Shown piece by piece: positions 56,481 through 64,000 of a stretch of DNA of 64,000 bases. The notes beneath the pieces were generated by a model. It was not told the origin of the DNA. It searched no databases and saw only the letters and a list, made by a program, of their open reading frames with translations. Source of the DNA: Flavimaricola marinus (GTDB lineage: Bacteria; Pseudomonadota; Alphaproteobacteria; Rhodobacterales; Rhodobacteraceae); the NCBI RefSeq assembly GCF_900184895.1, contig NZ_FXZK01000003.1, forward strand, positions 310,001 through 374,000. The letters are read 5' to 3'. Positions within the stretch are counted from its first letter, which is position 1, and the number at the start of each line of letters is the position of its first letter. A program made the position numbers and the translations under genes.

Positions 56481-57091
56481 GGGCGCACCGGGATCGAGAC
56501 GGGCACCGACGGTGTCATTCTGCCAACCTGCACCATTCCGGTCAGGACGCCTTCGGCATTCAATGTCAGTGGTGTCCAGCGCTGCCAGAGATTGATCGCG
56601 ACGTTGGATTCACTCAGCGTGACAAGGCAGTAGCTGGCACTCGCATGATAGTCATAGCAGCCATTGGCATCGTCGAAGCCACCGACCTTATGAGACACGA
56701 ACCCTGTGCCTTGCCCATCCACGGTGCCGTTGACGTTGTTGAGACTGCCGGTAAACGAGTCCAGGTCCAGCGACGAACCGTCAATGAAAATGTCCAGAAC
56801 CGGGCCGCTGTCGAAATAGGCTTTCAGCGCGGCGCGGCGCACGGCAGGGCTGGTGCTGGTCAATCCATGTTGCAGAGCCATCCGGCTGACCTGTTCGTCC
56901 TCCAGCCCGATCATGATCTGCATGGCGGCCAGAGAACGCTCGGGATCCGGATCGTTGAGCAGCGCAGCATACTCGTCGATCGCGTCCATCTTTTCGTCGA
57001 CCATCGCGGCAATGTCTGCCGCCGAGGTCTGCGCCCATGATGGGCCTGCCACGCACAACAGCGCGGCTGTGATCAGTGGAATGTATTTCAT
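56477..57091 (-). CDS. Unknown secreted protein, paralog of previous gene (envelope cluster, gene E)
   Basis: 204 aa from ATG 57091, with GGGAG upstream. Signal peptide 1-20 (PSWA, then QTS). Residues 70-98 read RMALQHGLTSTS...ALKAYFDSGPVL, clearly like gene D, and a CX9C pair lies at Cys145/Cys155. A C-terminal LNAEGVLTG matches LNDSGELVG of gene D. The shared layout shows that D and E arose by duplication; the helical stretch resembles a single HEAT-like repeat. Function unknown. Confidence 0.72.
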   Translation of the reverse strand: MKYIPLITAALLCVAGPSWAQTSAADIAAMVDEKMDAIDEYAALLNDPDPERSLAAMQIMIGLEDEQVSRMALQHGLTSTSPAVRRAALKAYFDSGPVLDIFIDGSSLDLDSFTGSLNNVNGTVDGQGTGFVSHKVGGFDDANGCYDYHASASYCLVTLSESNVAINLWQRWTPLTLNAEGVLTGMVQVGRMTPSVPVSIPVRP

Positions 57092-57445
57092 TGCAAACGC
57101 TCCCATACCTAAATCAATGCGCTAAACACTACTTCAGCGAAATAACGGGTCAAGCTGCGAGTCGAGATACAGGGGCAAGCCTTTGACACGGCAAACAATA
57201 TCGAAGGAGGCACAACGCCGGCCCCTTGGGCCGCTTGCGTTATCGCCAAAACCCCTTCGATTTGACGCAAGTAGGGGCCAAAGGCGCAGAACTGTCGGCT
57301 CAAAGGAGCGAATAGGTGCGGGCGCAATGGCTCGCCGGTTTATGTCTCGCCCGCCGATTGTGGCCGCTCTGCAAGCCGTTTCTGCAACAGCCGTCAGCGA
57401 ATACGTCGCTCGGGCGGCAAATAAGGTCATGAGATTTTCGGGAGA
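57092..57445. other. Intergenic region with interleaved inverted repeats
   Basis: 354 bases without a convincing gene, between gene E and tRNA-Thr. Its middle (57201-57279) holds three pairs of complementary segments, two of which interleave, listed as a separate feature. The promoter of genes E-D should lie here. Confidence 0.55.
57201..57279. other. Possible structured RNA (interleaved complementary arms)
   Basis: Three complementary pairs: TCGAAGG (57201-57207) with CCTTCGA (57254-57260); CTTGCGT (57234-57240) with ACGCAAG (57265-57271); GGCCCC (57220-57225) with GGGGCC (57274-57279). The first two interleave (A-B-A'-B'), a pseudoknot-type order. The strand is unknown. GC-rich DNA gives some such matches by chance. 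Confidence 0.35.
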
Positions 57446-57520
<75 letters not shown>

Positions 57521-57646
57521 TTTCGTGACGGGCCTTTTACAAGGACAGCGGCAGAGCGCAAGGGGTATTCTGCCATTCCGGCGCTGTCTTTTGAGGTGAG
57601 CTTCGGACGCTGGACGCGCCGCGCTGTCCGAAGTATCAACGCCTCC

Positions 57647-57802
57647 ATGAAAACAGCCCGTCAAAACCCGCCAAATCAGGCCGATCGCAAAGATCGCCTC
57701 AAAGCTGCGCTCAAGGCGAACATCGCCAAGAGGAAATCGCAGGCAAAAGCCAAGAAGGCGGGGGCAGGCCCAGAGGCAGAGACGCCGGCAGAGAAAGAGT
57801 AG
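57647..57802 (+). CDS. Small basic protein upstream of murA
   Basis: 51 aa, very rich in Lys, Ala and Arg ([23 protein letters not shown]). Its stop codon is followed two bases later by the murA start, so it likely shares that transcript. No domain; a nucleic acid- or membrane-binding peptide is conceivable. Short, but the position directly before murA and the codon usage favour a real gene. Confidence 0.65.
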   Translation: MKTARQNPPNQADRKDRLKAALKANIAKRKSQAKAKKAGAGPEAETPAEKE

Positions 57803-57804
57803 TC

Positions 57805-59073
57805 ATGGATTCCATCGTCGTTCGCGGGGGCAAGCCCCTCAAAGGTCAAATCCCTATTGCCGGCGCCAAGAATGCCTGTCTGGCCCTGATGCCGGCCACG
57901 CTGCTGAGCGAAGAGCCGCTAACCCTGACCAATGCCCCCCGTCTGAGTGACATCAAGACGATGACCCTGCTGCTGCAATCGCTCGGTGCCGAAGTCACCG
58001 GAATGCAGTCGGGCAAGGTTCTGGCGATGACCAGCCACGCGCTCAACGGCGAGAGGGCGGATTACGAGATCGTCCGCAAGATGCGGGCCTCGAACCTGGT
58101 GCTTGGGCCGCTCTTGGCCCGCCACGGCCAAGCCATCGTGTCGCTGCCCGGCGGTTGCGCCATCGGCGCCCGTCCGATGGACATTCACATCGACGCGCTC
58201 ACATTGATGGGCGCAGAGATCGAGCTCAAGGACGGCTATCTCTTCGCGACCACCAAGTCGGGCCTCAAGGGGGCCGTGGTCCCGCTGCGCTTTGCTTCGG
58301 TCGGGGCGACGGAGAACGTGCTGATGGCGGCCACGCTGGCCAAGGGCACGACCGTGATCGAAAACGCCGCCCGCGAGCCCGAGATCGTCGATCTGGCCCG
58401 CTGCCTGCGCGGCATGGGCGCGCAGATCGAGGGCGAGGGCACGTCGCGCATCGAAATTCAGGGCGTCGACCGGCTGGGCGGGGCGACTCACCGGGTGGTC
58501 ACCGACCGAATCGAGCTTGGCACCTACATGCTGGCCCCGGTCATCGCCGGCGGTGAAGTCGAATGCCTCGGCGGCACGCTGGAACTGGTGGCGGCTTTTG
58601 CCGAAAAGCTGGACGCCGCCGGCATCTCGGTCACCGAGACGGATGCCGGGCTGAAAGTGTCCTGCAAGGGCGACCGCCCCAAGGCCGTCGATGTCGTGAC
58701 CGAGCCGTTCCCCGGCTTTCCCACCGATTTGCAGGCTCAGATGATGGCGATGCTCTGCACCGCCGAGGGCACATCCGTGCTCGAGGAAAAGATCTTCGAG
58801 AATCGCTTCATGCACGCCCCCGAACTGATCCGGATGGGCGCCGATATCGAAGTGCACGGCGGCCACGCCACAGTGAACGGTGTTGCCAAGCTGAAGGGCG
58901 CGCCCGTGATGGCGACCGATCTGCGCGCCTCCGTGTCGCTGATCCTCGCCGGGTTGGCGGCCGAAGGCACGACGCAGGTCAACCGCGTCTATCACCTCGA
59001 CCGCGGCTACGAGCATGTCGAGGACAAGCTGGGCGCTGTGGGCGCCGATATCGAACGGGTGCCGGGATCGTGA
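57805..59073 (+). CDS. murA: UDP-N-acetylglucosamine 1-carboxyvinyltransferase
   Basis: First committed step of peptidoglycan synthesis: transfers enolpyruvate from PEP to UDP-GlcNAc (422 aa). The active-site loop [14 protein letters not shown] (residues about 115-130) contains the catalytic cysteine, target of fosfomycin. [17 protein letters not shown] near residue 165 and the C-terminal [12 protein letters not shown] near 305 are conserved. Overlaps the next gene by 3 bases. Confidence 0.98.
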   Translation: MDSIVVRGGKPLKGQIPIAGAKNACLALMPATLLSEEPLTLTNAPRLSDIKTMTLLLQSLGAEVTGMQSGKVLAMTSHALNGERADYEIVRKMRASNLVLGPLLARHGQAIVSLPGGCAIGARPMDIHIDALTLMGAEIELKDGYLFATTKSGLKGAVVPLRFASVGATENVLMAATLAKGTTVIENAAREPEIVDLARCLRGMGAQIEGEGTSRIEIQGVDRLGGATHRVVTDRIELGTYMLAPVIAGGEVECLGGTLELVAAFAEKLDAAGISVTETDAGLKVSCKGDRPKAVDVVTEPFPGFPTDLQAQMMAMLCTAEGTSVLEEKIFENRFMHAPELIRMGADIEVHGGHATVNGVAKLKGAPVMATDLRASVSLILAGLAAEGTTQVNRVYHLDRGYEHVEDKLGAVGADIERVPGS

Positions 59074-59537
59074 CCAGAGACGCCAGTTTCAAGGACGGCG
59101 CCGACAAGCCGCTGCGTCTGCAAGCGTTTGACGCCGACGACCTCGCGGTCATTTCGGCGCTGGTGCAGGACGCGGTGTTTCCGGCCGATGAAATCCGCTG
59201 GATCGCGCGCGAGCGCCGCTTTGCCATTCTGTTGAACCGGTTCCGCTGGGAAGATGCCGGCCAGACCCGTTCGGCAGAGCGGGTACGGTCGCTGCTGGTG
59301 ATCGACGAGGTCGAGCGCGTGCGCAGCCAGGGTGTGCCAAAGGGCGATGCGGAGACCGTCCTGTCGCTGTTGTCGCTGGTCTTCGAGCCGGGCGACGAGG
59401 GGCGGGGCAGGGTGGTCCTGACCTTGGCCGGAGACGGCGTGATCGAGATCGAGGTCGCTGTCCTCGAAGTGGTGCTGCGCGATGTGACCCGGCCCTACGC
59501 GGCCCCCTCCGGCAGGGCGCCCTCGCATCCGGAATGA
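59070..59537 (+). CDS. DUF2948 family protein
   Basis: Conserved alphaproteobacterial protein of unknown function (155 aa). Start GTG 59070 overlaps the murA stop. [37 protein letters not shown] at residues 25-60 is the family core. Position after murA is conserved in Rhodobacterales, so a link to envelope growth is possible but untested. It overlaps the next gene by 4 bases. Confidence 0.88.
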   Translation: MTRDASFKDGADKPLRLQAFDADDLAVISALVQDAVFPADEIRWIARERRFAILLNRFRWEDAGQTRSAERVRSLLVIDEVERVRSQGVPKGDAETVLSLLSLVFEPGDEGRGRVVLTLAGDGVIEIEVAVLEVVLRDVTRPYAAPSGRAPSHPE

Positions 59538-60031
59538 CCTTTTCCGTCCGTCCTCTGACCGGGGCCGATGCCGTGGCGTTCCGCTTTGTCCGGTTGGAGG
59601 CGCTGACCCGGCATCCAGAGGCCTATGGCTCGGTCGTTGCGGATTGGCAGGGGCAGCCGCTGTCGGCCTATGTCGACCGGATCGAGAGCGCGGTGATTTT
59701 CGGGCTCTTTACCGACAAGGGTCTGGAAGGGCTGCTGGCCTATACCCGTGAGACCGGAAACGCCGCGCACCGCGCTGCGCTGAACGCGGCCTATGTGCGC
59801 GAGACTCGGCGCGGCAGCGGCGCATTCGCCGCGATGTTGGAGGCCGCTTTGGATCAGGCAAGGGCCGACGGGGTGGCGCAGGTCGAGCTGATGGTGTCGG
59901 TCGAGAACGCCGCTGCCAAGGCCGCCTATGCCCGCGCTGGCTTCGAGGTTGCGGCGATCTGGCCCCGTGCGCTCTGCGTCGAGGGTCGCTATGTCGACGA
60001 GGCGCTGATGATCCGGCGAATGGACGATTGA
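59534..60031 (+). CDS. GNAT family N-acetyltransferase
   Basis: 165 aa GNAT acetyltransferase. Acetyl-CoA loop VRETRRGSGAFAAMLEAAL near residue 95 (Q/RxxGxG/A type) and the C-terminal VENAAAKAAYARAGFEVAA near 130 are typical. Substrate unknown. Coupled to DUF2948 by the overlap; hisD begins 114 bases downstream. Confidence 0.9.
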   Translation: MTFSVRPLTGADAVAFRFVRLEALTRHPEAYGSVVADWQGQPLSAYVDRIESAVIFGLFTDKGLEGLLAYTRETGNAAHRAALNAAYVRETRRGSGAFAAMLEAALDQARADGVAQVELMVSVENAAAKAAYARAGFEVAAIWPRALCVEGRYVDEALMIRRMDD

Positions 60032-60144
60032 CCTCGCGGGGTCGTCGCCGCGACAAGGCCCGGATGTTTTGACGAAATGAAGAGGGGCACCCCATTGATG
60101 CAAATGTTCACCCTCGGTATTGACCCCGCAGGAGGCCCAATCTG

Positions 60145-61446
60145 ATGCCGGTGTTTTTGCGCTTTGACGATCCCGATTTCGATGCTGCGTTCGCCGCCCT
60201 TCTGGGGGCCAAACGTGAAGAGGCGGTCGACGTCGACGAGGCCGTGGCCGCGATCATTGCCGATGTTCGGGCCCGCGGCGATGCGGCCGTCATCGAGCTG
60301 ACCGCCCGCTTTGACAGGTTGGAGCTGACGCCGGAGACCCTGCGCGTCTCGGAGACCGAGATCGACGCCGCCATCGCGCAAGTGCCACCCGCCGAGCGCG
60401 ACGCGCTGGAGCTGGCCGCCGAACGTATCCGCGCCTATCACGCCCGCCAGATGCCCGAGGATGCCCGCTGGACCGATGCGGCCGGGGCCGAGCTGGGCTG
60501 GCGCTGGTCGCCTGTCTCGGCGGCCGGGCTTTATGTGCCGGGGGGGCTGGCGTCCTATCCATCGTCCGTCTTGATGAACGCGATCCCGGCCAAGGTCGCC
60601 GGCGTGCCGCGCCTTGCGATGGTGGTGCCCAGCCCGGACGGCGTGCTTAACCCCTTGGTTTTGCTGGCCGCGCGCCTGTCTGGGGTCGACGAGGTCTACC
60701 GCATCGGCGGAGCGCAAGCGGTTGCGGCGCTGGCTTACGGGACCGACAGCATCGCCCCGGTCGACAAGATCACCGGGCCGGGCAATGCCTTTGTCGCCGC
60801 CGCCAAGCGCCGGGTCTTCGGCAAGGTGGGGATCGACATGATTGCCGGCCCGTCCGAGATCCTCGTGATTGCCGATGCCGACAACGACCCCGACTGGATC
60901 GCCCTCGATCTGATGAGCCAGGCAGAGCATGACGAGAGCGCCCAATCGATCCTCATCACGACCGACGCCGACTTCGGCCGCGCCGTGATGAAGGCCGTCG
61001 ACGACCGCTTGCAGAGCCTGACCCGCCGCGCCATCGCCGGGGCCAGCTGGCGCGACAACGGGGCCGTGATTGTGGTCTCCGATCTCGATCAGGCGGCGCG
61101 GCTGTCGGACCGGATCGCGCCCGAGCACCTTGAGCTTTGCGTCGCCGACCCCGAGGCGCTGTTCGCCAAGATCACCCATGCGGGCGCGGTTTTCCTCGGT
61201 CAATGGACGCCCGAAGCCATCGGCGACTATGTCGGCGGGCCGAACCATGTGCTGCCTACCGCTCGGTCGGCGCGGTTCTCGTCGGGGCTCGGCACGCTGG
61301 ATTTCCTCAAGCGGACGACGGTTGCCCGGATGACGCCAGAGGCGCTGCGGGCCATCGGCCCCTCTGCCGAGGTGCTGGCCGCGTCGGAAAGCCTCGAAGC
61401 CCACGGCCTGAGTGTCACCGCACGGCTCAAGCGTTTGAACAGCTGA
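60145..61446 (+). CDS. hisD: Histidinol dehydrogenase
   Basis: Last two steps of histidine synthesis: histidinol to histidine with two NAD (433 aa). AGGAGG lies ten bases before ATG 60145. Motifs are visible for GPGNAFVAAAKRRVFGKVGIDMIAGPSE near residue 213, the zinc-site QAEHDESAQ near 260, the catalytic PEHLEL near 325, and the GPNHVLPT near 365. The rest of the his pathway is not in the window. Confidence 0.97.
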   Translation: MPVFLRFDDPDFDAAFAALLGAKREEAVDVDEAVAAIIADVRARGDAAVIELTARFDRLELTPETLRVSETEIDAAIAQVPPAERDALELAAERIRAYHARQMPEDARWTDAAGAELGWRWSPVSAAGLYVPGGLASYPSSVLMNAIPAKVAGVPRLAMVVPSPDGVLNPLVLLAARLSGVDEVYRIGGAQAVAALAYGTDSIAPVDKITGPGNAFVAAAKRRVFGKVGIDMIAGPSEILVIADADNDPDWIALDLMSQAEHDESAQSILITTDADFGRAVMKAVDDRLQSLTRRAIAGASWRDNGAVIVVSDLDQAARLSDRIAPEHLELCVADPEALFAKITHAGAVFLGQWTPEAIGDYVGGPNHVLPTARSARFSSGLGTLDFLKRTTVARMTPEALRAIGPSAEVLAASESLEAHGLSVTARLKRLNS

Positions 61447-61665
61447 CGAAGCTCTTGATTTTCCACGGGTCCGCCGCATAACCTCCGGCCATTGAAGGCT
61501 CTTGGCGGGACGGTGCCGCGGGGTGTGAACGCGGTTGCAGGCCGGCGTATTGTGCCGAGCCGAGCGGCCAAGAATGGAAATTGCAATGGCGACGGGCAAA
61601 GGCCCGTCAGGTGCGGTCAGCCGCCGGGTCGCGCCGGCGCCACGGCCAGCGATGGGGACGAGGCG

Positions 61666-62361
61666 ATGCCCGAGACGATCCGCTCTGAGATGGTGATGTC
61701 CTATACGCGGGTGCGACTGGCACTCGGGCTGTTGGGGATGATGCTGCCGGTGGTGCTGCTCATCGGGGGGCTTTTGCAGGAACCGGGGATCGAGCCCACG
61801 ATCAGCGATTTCTATCACACGCTCTACCGCGACATCTATGTCGGAACGCTCTGCGCCATCGGGGTCTTCCTGATCTCCTACCTTGGGTATCGCCGGGAAC
61901 CGGGCGAGATCATCGACGACGACTGGCTGGCCACGCTTGCCGGGATCGGCGCGTTCGGCATGGCCCTGTTTCCCACGCCCAGCCGAACCGGAGAGGTCGA
62001 GACGCTGACACAGGCGGTCGTCGGGCTGGGGGTGACGCCGGTGGTGCATTACATCTTCGCGTTCATCTTCTTTTGCAGCCTGTCGGCGTTCTCGTTCCTG
62101 AAATTCGCACGGACGGCCAAGCCGGGGCGGCGCAGGCTCTATGTCCTGACTGGGTGGATGATGTTGATTGCGATGATCCTGACGTCCATCGGGGCGTTCA
62201 TCAAAAACTTCGTCGGAGGACCGGCCGCGGCTTTCGTGATCGACCACAAGCTGATCTTCTGGTTCGAAGCGATCGGGATCTGGGCCTTCGGATTGGCATG
62301 GATCGTCAAGTCACGCGCCGATCTGCAAACCGTTCAGACCGTGACCGCCAGCAACACATAG
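61666..62361 (+). CDS. Multi-pass membrane protein, DUF998-like
   Basis: 231 aa from ATG 61666 with GAGG just upstream; the in-frame sequence before it looks non-coding. About six membrane segments, with the pattern ISDFYHTLYRDIYVGTLCAIGVFLISYLGY and later GAFGMALFPTPS seen in DUF998-type proteins. Function unknown and the family call is tentative. Confidence 0.7.
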   Translation: MPETIRSEMVMSYTRVRLALGLLGMMLPVVLLIGGLLQEPGIEPTISDFYHTLYRDIYVGTLCAIGVFLISYLGYRREPGEIIDDDWLATLAGIGAFGMALFPTPSRTGEVETLTQAVVGLGVTPVVHYIFAFIFFCSLSAFSFLKFARTAKPGRRRLYVLTGWMMLIAMILTSIGAFIKNFVGGPAAAFVIDHKLIFWFEAIGIWAFGLAWIVKSRADLQTVQTVTASNT

Positions 62362-62427
62362 GCAAATCGGATTGCGAAGCACGGGTCTCTGGGTTACCTC
62401 GGACGAGCCTCAAGGACGGACCTTGCC

Positions 62428-62907
62428 ATGACCCATATCTCCGCCATCACGCTCGACGATACCAACCTGCCGCCGCCGACGCCCGAAATCGAGCAAGAGC
62501 GCAAGGTGGCGATGTTCGATCTGTTGGAAGAGAACAGCTTCGTCCTGCCCGGTCGGGAAGGGCGGCCCGCGCCAACGGGGCCGTTCGCGCTCAGCCTCGC
62601 GATCCGTGAAAAGCGGCTGGTCTTCGACATTTCCGATGCCAAGGGCGGCCCTGCTGCCACCTTCCACCTGTCGCTCGGCCCGTTTCGGCAAGTGGTGAAG
62701 GACTATTTCCAAATCTGCGCCAGCTATTTCGACGCGGTCAAGACGCTGCCGCCCAGCCAGATCGAAACGATCGATATGGCCCGCCGGGGCATCCACAACG
62801 AAGGGGCGCGCGTCCTGCAAGAGCGGCTCGAGGGCAAGGCCGAGGTCGATACCGACACCGCCCGCCGCCTGTTCACCCTGATCTGCGTTCTGCATTTTGG
62901 AGGCTGA
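62428..62907 (+). CDS. UPF0262 family protein
   Basis: Conserved cytoplasmic protein (159 aa), found mostly in alphaproteobacteria next to hisD. The IREKRLVFDISDA and SLGPFRQVVKDYFQICASYFDAVKTLPPSQIETIDMARRGIHNEGA-type sequence (residues 52-127) identify it. No biochemical role known. The next gene's ribosome site and start lie at its stop codon. Confidence 0.92.
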   Translation: MTHISAITLDDTNLPPPTPEIEQERKVAMFDLLEENSFVLPGREGRPAPTGPFALSLAIREKRLVFDISDAKGGPAATFHLSLGPFRQVVKDYFQICASYFDAVKTLPPSQIETIDMARRGIHNEGARVLQERLEGKAEVDTDTARRLFTLICVLHFGG

Positions 62908-62911
62908 GCAG

Positions 62912-63397
62912 GTGCCGACGGACCCCTCCGCCAACCCCCTGCCGCAATCGGTCCTCTTTTGCTGCGATCATAATGCCGTGCGGTCCCCGATGGCCGAGGG
63001 CATCATGAAGAAGTTCTATGGCATGGACTGCTACATCCAGTCCGTCGGGGTCAAAAACGATCTGGAGATCGACGGCTTCGCCATCGCCGTCTGCGCCGAG
63101 ATCGGAGTAGAGCTGTCGCGGCACCGGTCGCGCAGCTTTGACGAGATGGAGCAATGGGGCGACGACCTGTCGTCCTTTGATCTCGTGCTGGCGCTGTCTC
63201 CGGCCAGCCAGCGCCGGGCGCTTGATCTGACCCAGTTTTATCATATCGAGGTGGAATACTGGCCGATCCTCGATCCCACAGGATTGGGCGACGCCCGCGA
63301 AGACCGGCTCGTCGCCTATCGCCAGAGCCGCGACATGATCGTGCAGCGGTTGATCGCCCGCTTTGGCCCGCCCCGAATTCAAGAGGATGAAACCTGA
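62912..63397 (+). CDS. Low-molecular-weight protein-tyrosine phosphatase family protein
   Basis: 161 aa from GTG 62912 (GGAGG eight bases before). The CX5R loop is Cys18-DHNAV-Arg24-Ser25 and the general acid is Asp121 in ILDPTG. The loop follows CDHNAVRSPMAEG, typical of this alphaproteobacterial branch. It could also have arsenate-reductase-like activity. It overlaps the next gene by one base. Confidence 0.92.
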   Translation: MPTDPSANPLPQSVLFCCDHNAVRSPMAEGIMKKFYGMDCYIQSVGVKNDLEIDGFAIAVCAEIGVELSRHRSRSFDEMEQWGDDLSSFDLVLALSPASQRRALDLTQFYHIEVEYWPILDPTGLGDAREDRLVAYRQSRDMIVQRLIARFGPPRIQEDET

Positions 63398-63798
63398 TGA
63401 CCGATGCGACCCCCGTGCTCCGCGCCTATTTCGATGCCTTCAACGCGGGCGATACCGACGCGATGCTGGCCTGCGTCACCGACGACGTGGCCCATCACGT
63501 GAACGAGGGACAGATCCGCACCGGCAAAGCCGCCTTTGCGGAGTTTTGCGCCCACATGTCCCGCTGCTACCGCGAGGAGCTGACCGACATGGTCCTGTTT
63601 TCCGCCGGTGCCGGCACACGCGGGGCGGCCGAATTTATCGTCAACGGCACCTATCTTGAAACCGATCCCGGCCTGCCAGAAGCCAAGGGGCAGAGCTACA
63701 GGCTCCCCGGCGGCTCGTTCTTCGAGTTGGAAGACGGCAAGATCTCTCGCGTCACCACCTATTACAATCTGGCGGATTGGCTGCGTCAGGTGTCGTGA
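63397..63798 (+). CDS. NTF2/SnoaL-like fold protein
   Basis: 133 aa with the cone-shaped NTF2-like fold: helix VLRAYFDAFNAGDTDAMLACVTDDVAH at the N-terminus, then strands ending FFELEDGKISRVTTYYNLADW. The family includes isomerases and binding proteins; activity unknown. It is coupled by overlaps to the phosphatase and to the next gene. Confidence 0.85.
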   Translation: MTDATPVLRAYFDAFNAGDTDAMLACVTDDVAHHVNEGQIRTGKAAFAEFCAHMSRCYREELTDMVLFSAGAGTRGAAEFIVNGTYLETDPGLPEAKGQSYRLPGGSFFELEDGKISRVTTYYNLADWLRQVS

Positions 63799-64000
63799 TG
63801 GTCGATGTTCGTCCCCTTACAGGGGCTGATCTTGAGGCCGTGCTGCCTGATCTGGCGCGGCTTCGGATCGCGGTGTTTCGCGACTGGCCATATCTCTATG
63901 ACGGCGATTTCGACTACGAGCACCGCTACCTGCAAAGCTACCGCGAGAGCCGTGGGGCCATACTGGTCGGCGCCTTCGACGGTGCCCGCCTCGTCGGGGC
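63798..64000 (+). CDS. GNAT family N-acetyltransferase, 3' end outside window
   Basis: 67 residues visible, starting at ATG 63798 on the stop of the previous gene. VDVRPLTGADLEAVLPDLARLRIAVF and a strand ILVGAFDGARLVG fit the N-terminal half of a GNAT enzyme. The acetyl-CoA motif lies beyond the edge, so the family is likely but unproven. Confidence 0.75.
   Translation, partial: MVDVRPLTGADLEAVLPDLARLRIAVFRDWPYLYDGDFDYEHRYLQSYRESRGAILVGAFDGARLVG

Noticed and set aside
53176-57091. Reading the envelope cluster as a phage-defence system
   Set aside because: The proteins carry signal peptides or membrane anchors with extracytoplasmic domains, and no nucleotide-binding, nuclease or effector-associated domain is visible. 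Nothing nearby marks a defence island.

Overview
The window looks like ordinary chromosome of a high-GC alphaproteobacterium, most likely Rhodobacterales (Roseobacter/Paracoccus-type). The evidence is the gene order trpE / trpGDC / moaC / moeA / lexA / comEC, a GTTC-N7-GTTC SOS box at lexA, the murA-DUF2948-hisD-UPF0262-phosphatase string, a B12-dependent ribonucleotide reductase, a monomeric-type NADP isocitrate dehydrogenase, and short dispersed repeats of a kind I associate with this group. I see no integrase, transposase, prophage or CRISPR array. Genus cannot be fixed from the sequence alone.

Layout. 1-16.5 kb: comEC (cut by the left edge) converges on lexA. A mostly minus-strand block follows: lexA, moeA, moaC, trpC, a DUF3592 membrane protein, trpD, trpG, then trpE, a PpiD-like chaperone and an aminotransferase, with one oppositely oriented divergent polysaccharide deacetylase gene between trpG and trpE. 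Next come a DUF2127 protein, gpt and fabI. 16.6-25.2 kb: plus-strand pdxH, a double cold-shock-domain protein, a DUF192 protein, tRNA-Pro, a DUF1697 protein, a lipoprotein, cysS, cimA, a methyltransferase and a phytoene-synthase-like protein. 25.2-32.7 kb: an MFS transporter and a B12-synthesis locus (cobB, cobA; divergently cbiD, cobK), then a DNA glycosylase and a fatty acid desaturase. 32.7-38.8 kb: an esterase, an HNH nuclease, and the zwf-pgl-pgi operon feeding the oxidative pentose phosphate / Entner-Doudoroff routes.

39-52.7 kb: nrdJ (uses the B12 that the cob genes help make), an unknown membrane protein directly behind a strong terminator, icd, and a minus-strand five-gene peptide/nickel-class ABC importer. 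One of its ATPases carries four CxxC pairs resembling a DnaJ zinc finger.

53.2-57.1 kb is the least explained part: five tightly packed, overlapping genes, all with signal peptides or membrane anchors. One encodes a trypsin-fold protease-like protein (His-Asp-Ser), and two are tandem secreted paralogs with a shared CX9C motif. The genes are arranged so closely (two start codons overlap divergently) that they probably form one envelope module of unknown function.

57.4-64 kb: tRNA-Thr, a tiny basic protein, then the housekeeping string murA, DUF2948, GNAT, hisD, a membrane protein, UPF0262, a low-molecular-weight phosphatase, an NTF2-like protein and a second GNAT gene cut by the right edge.
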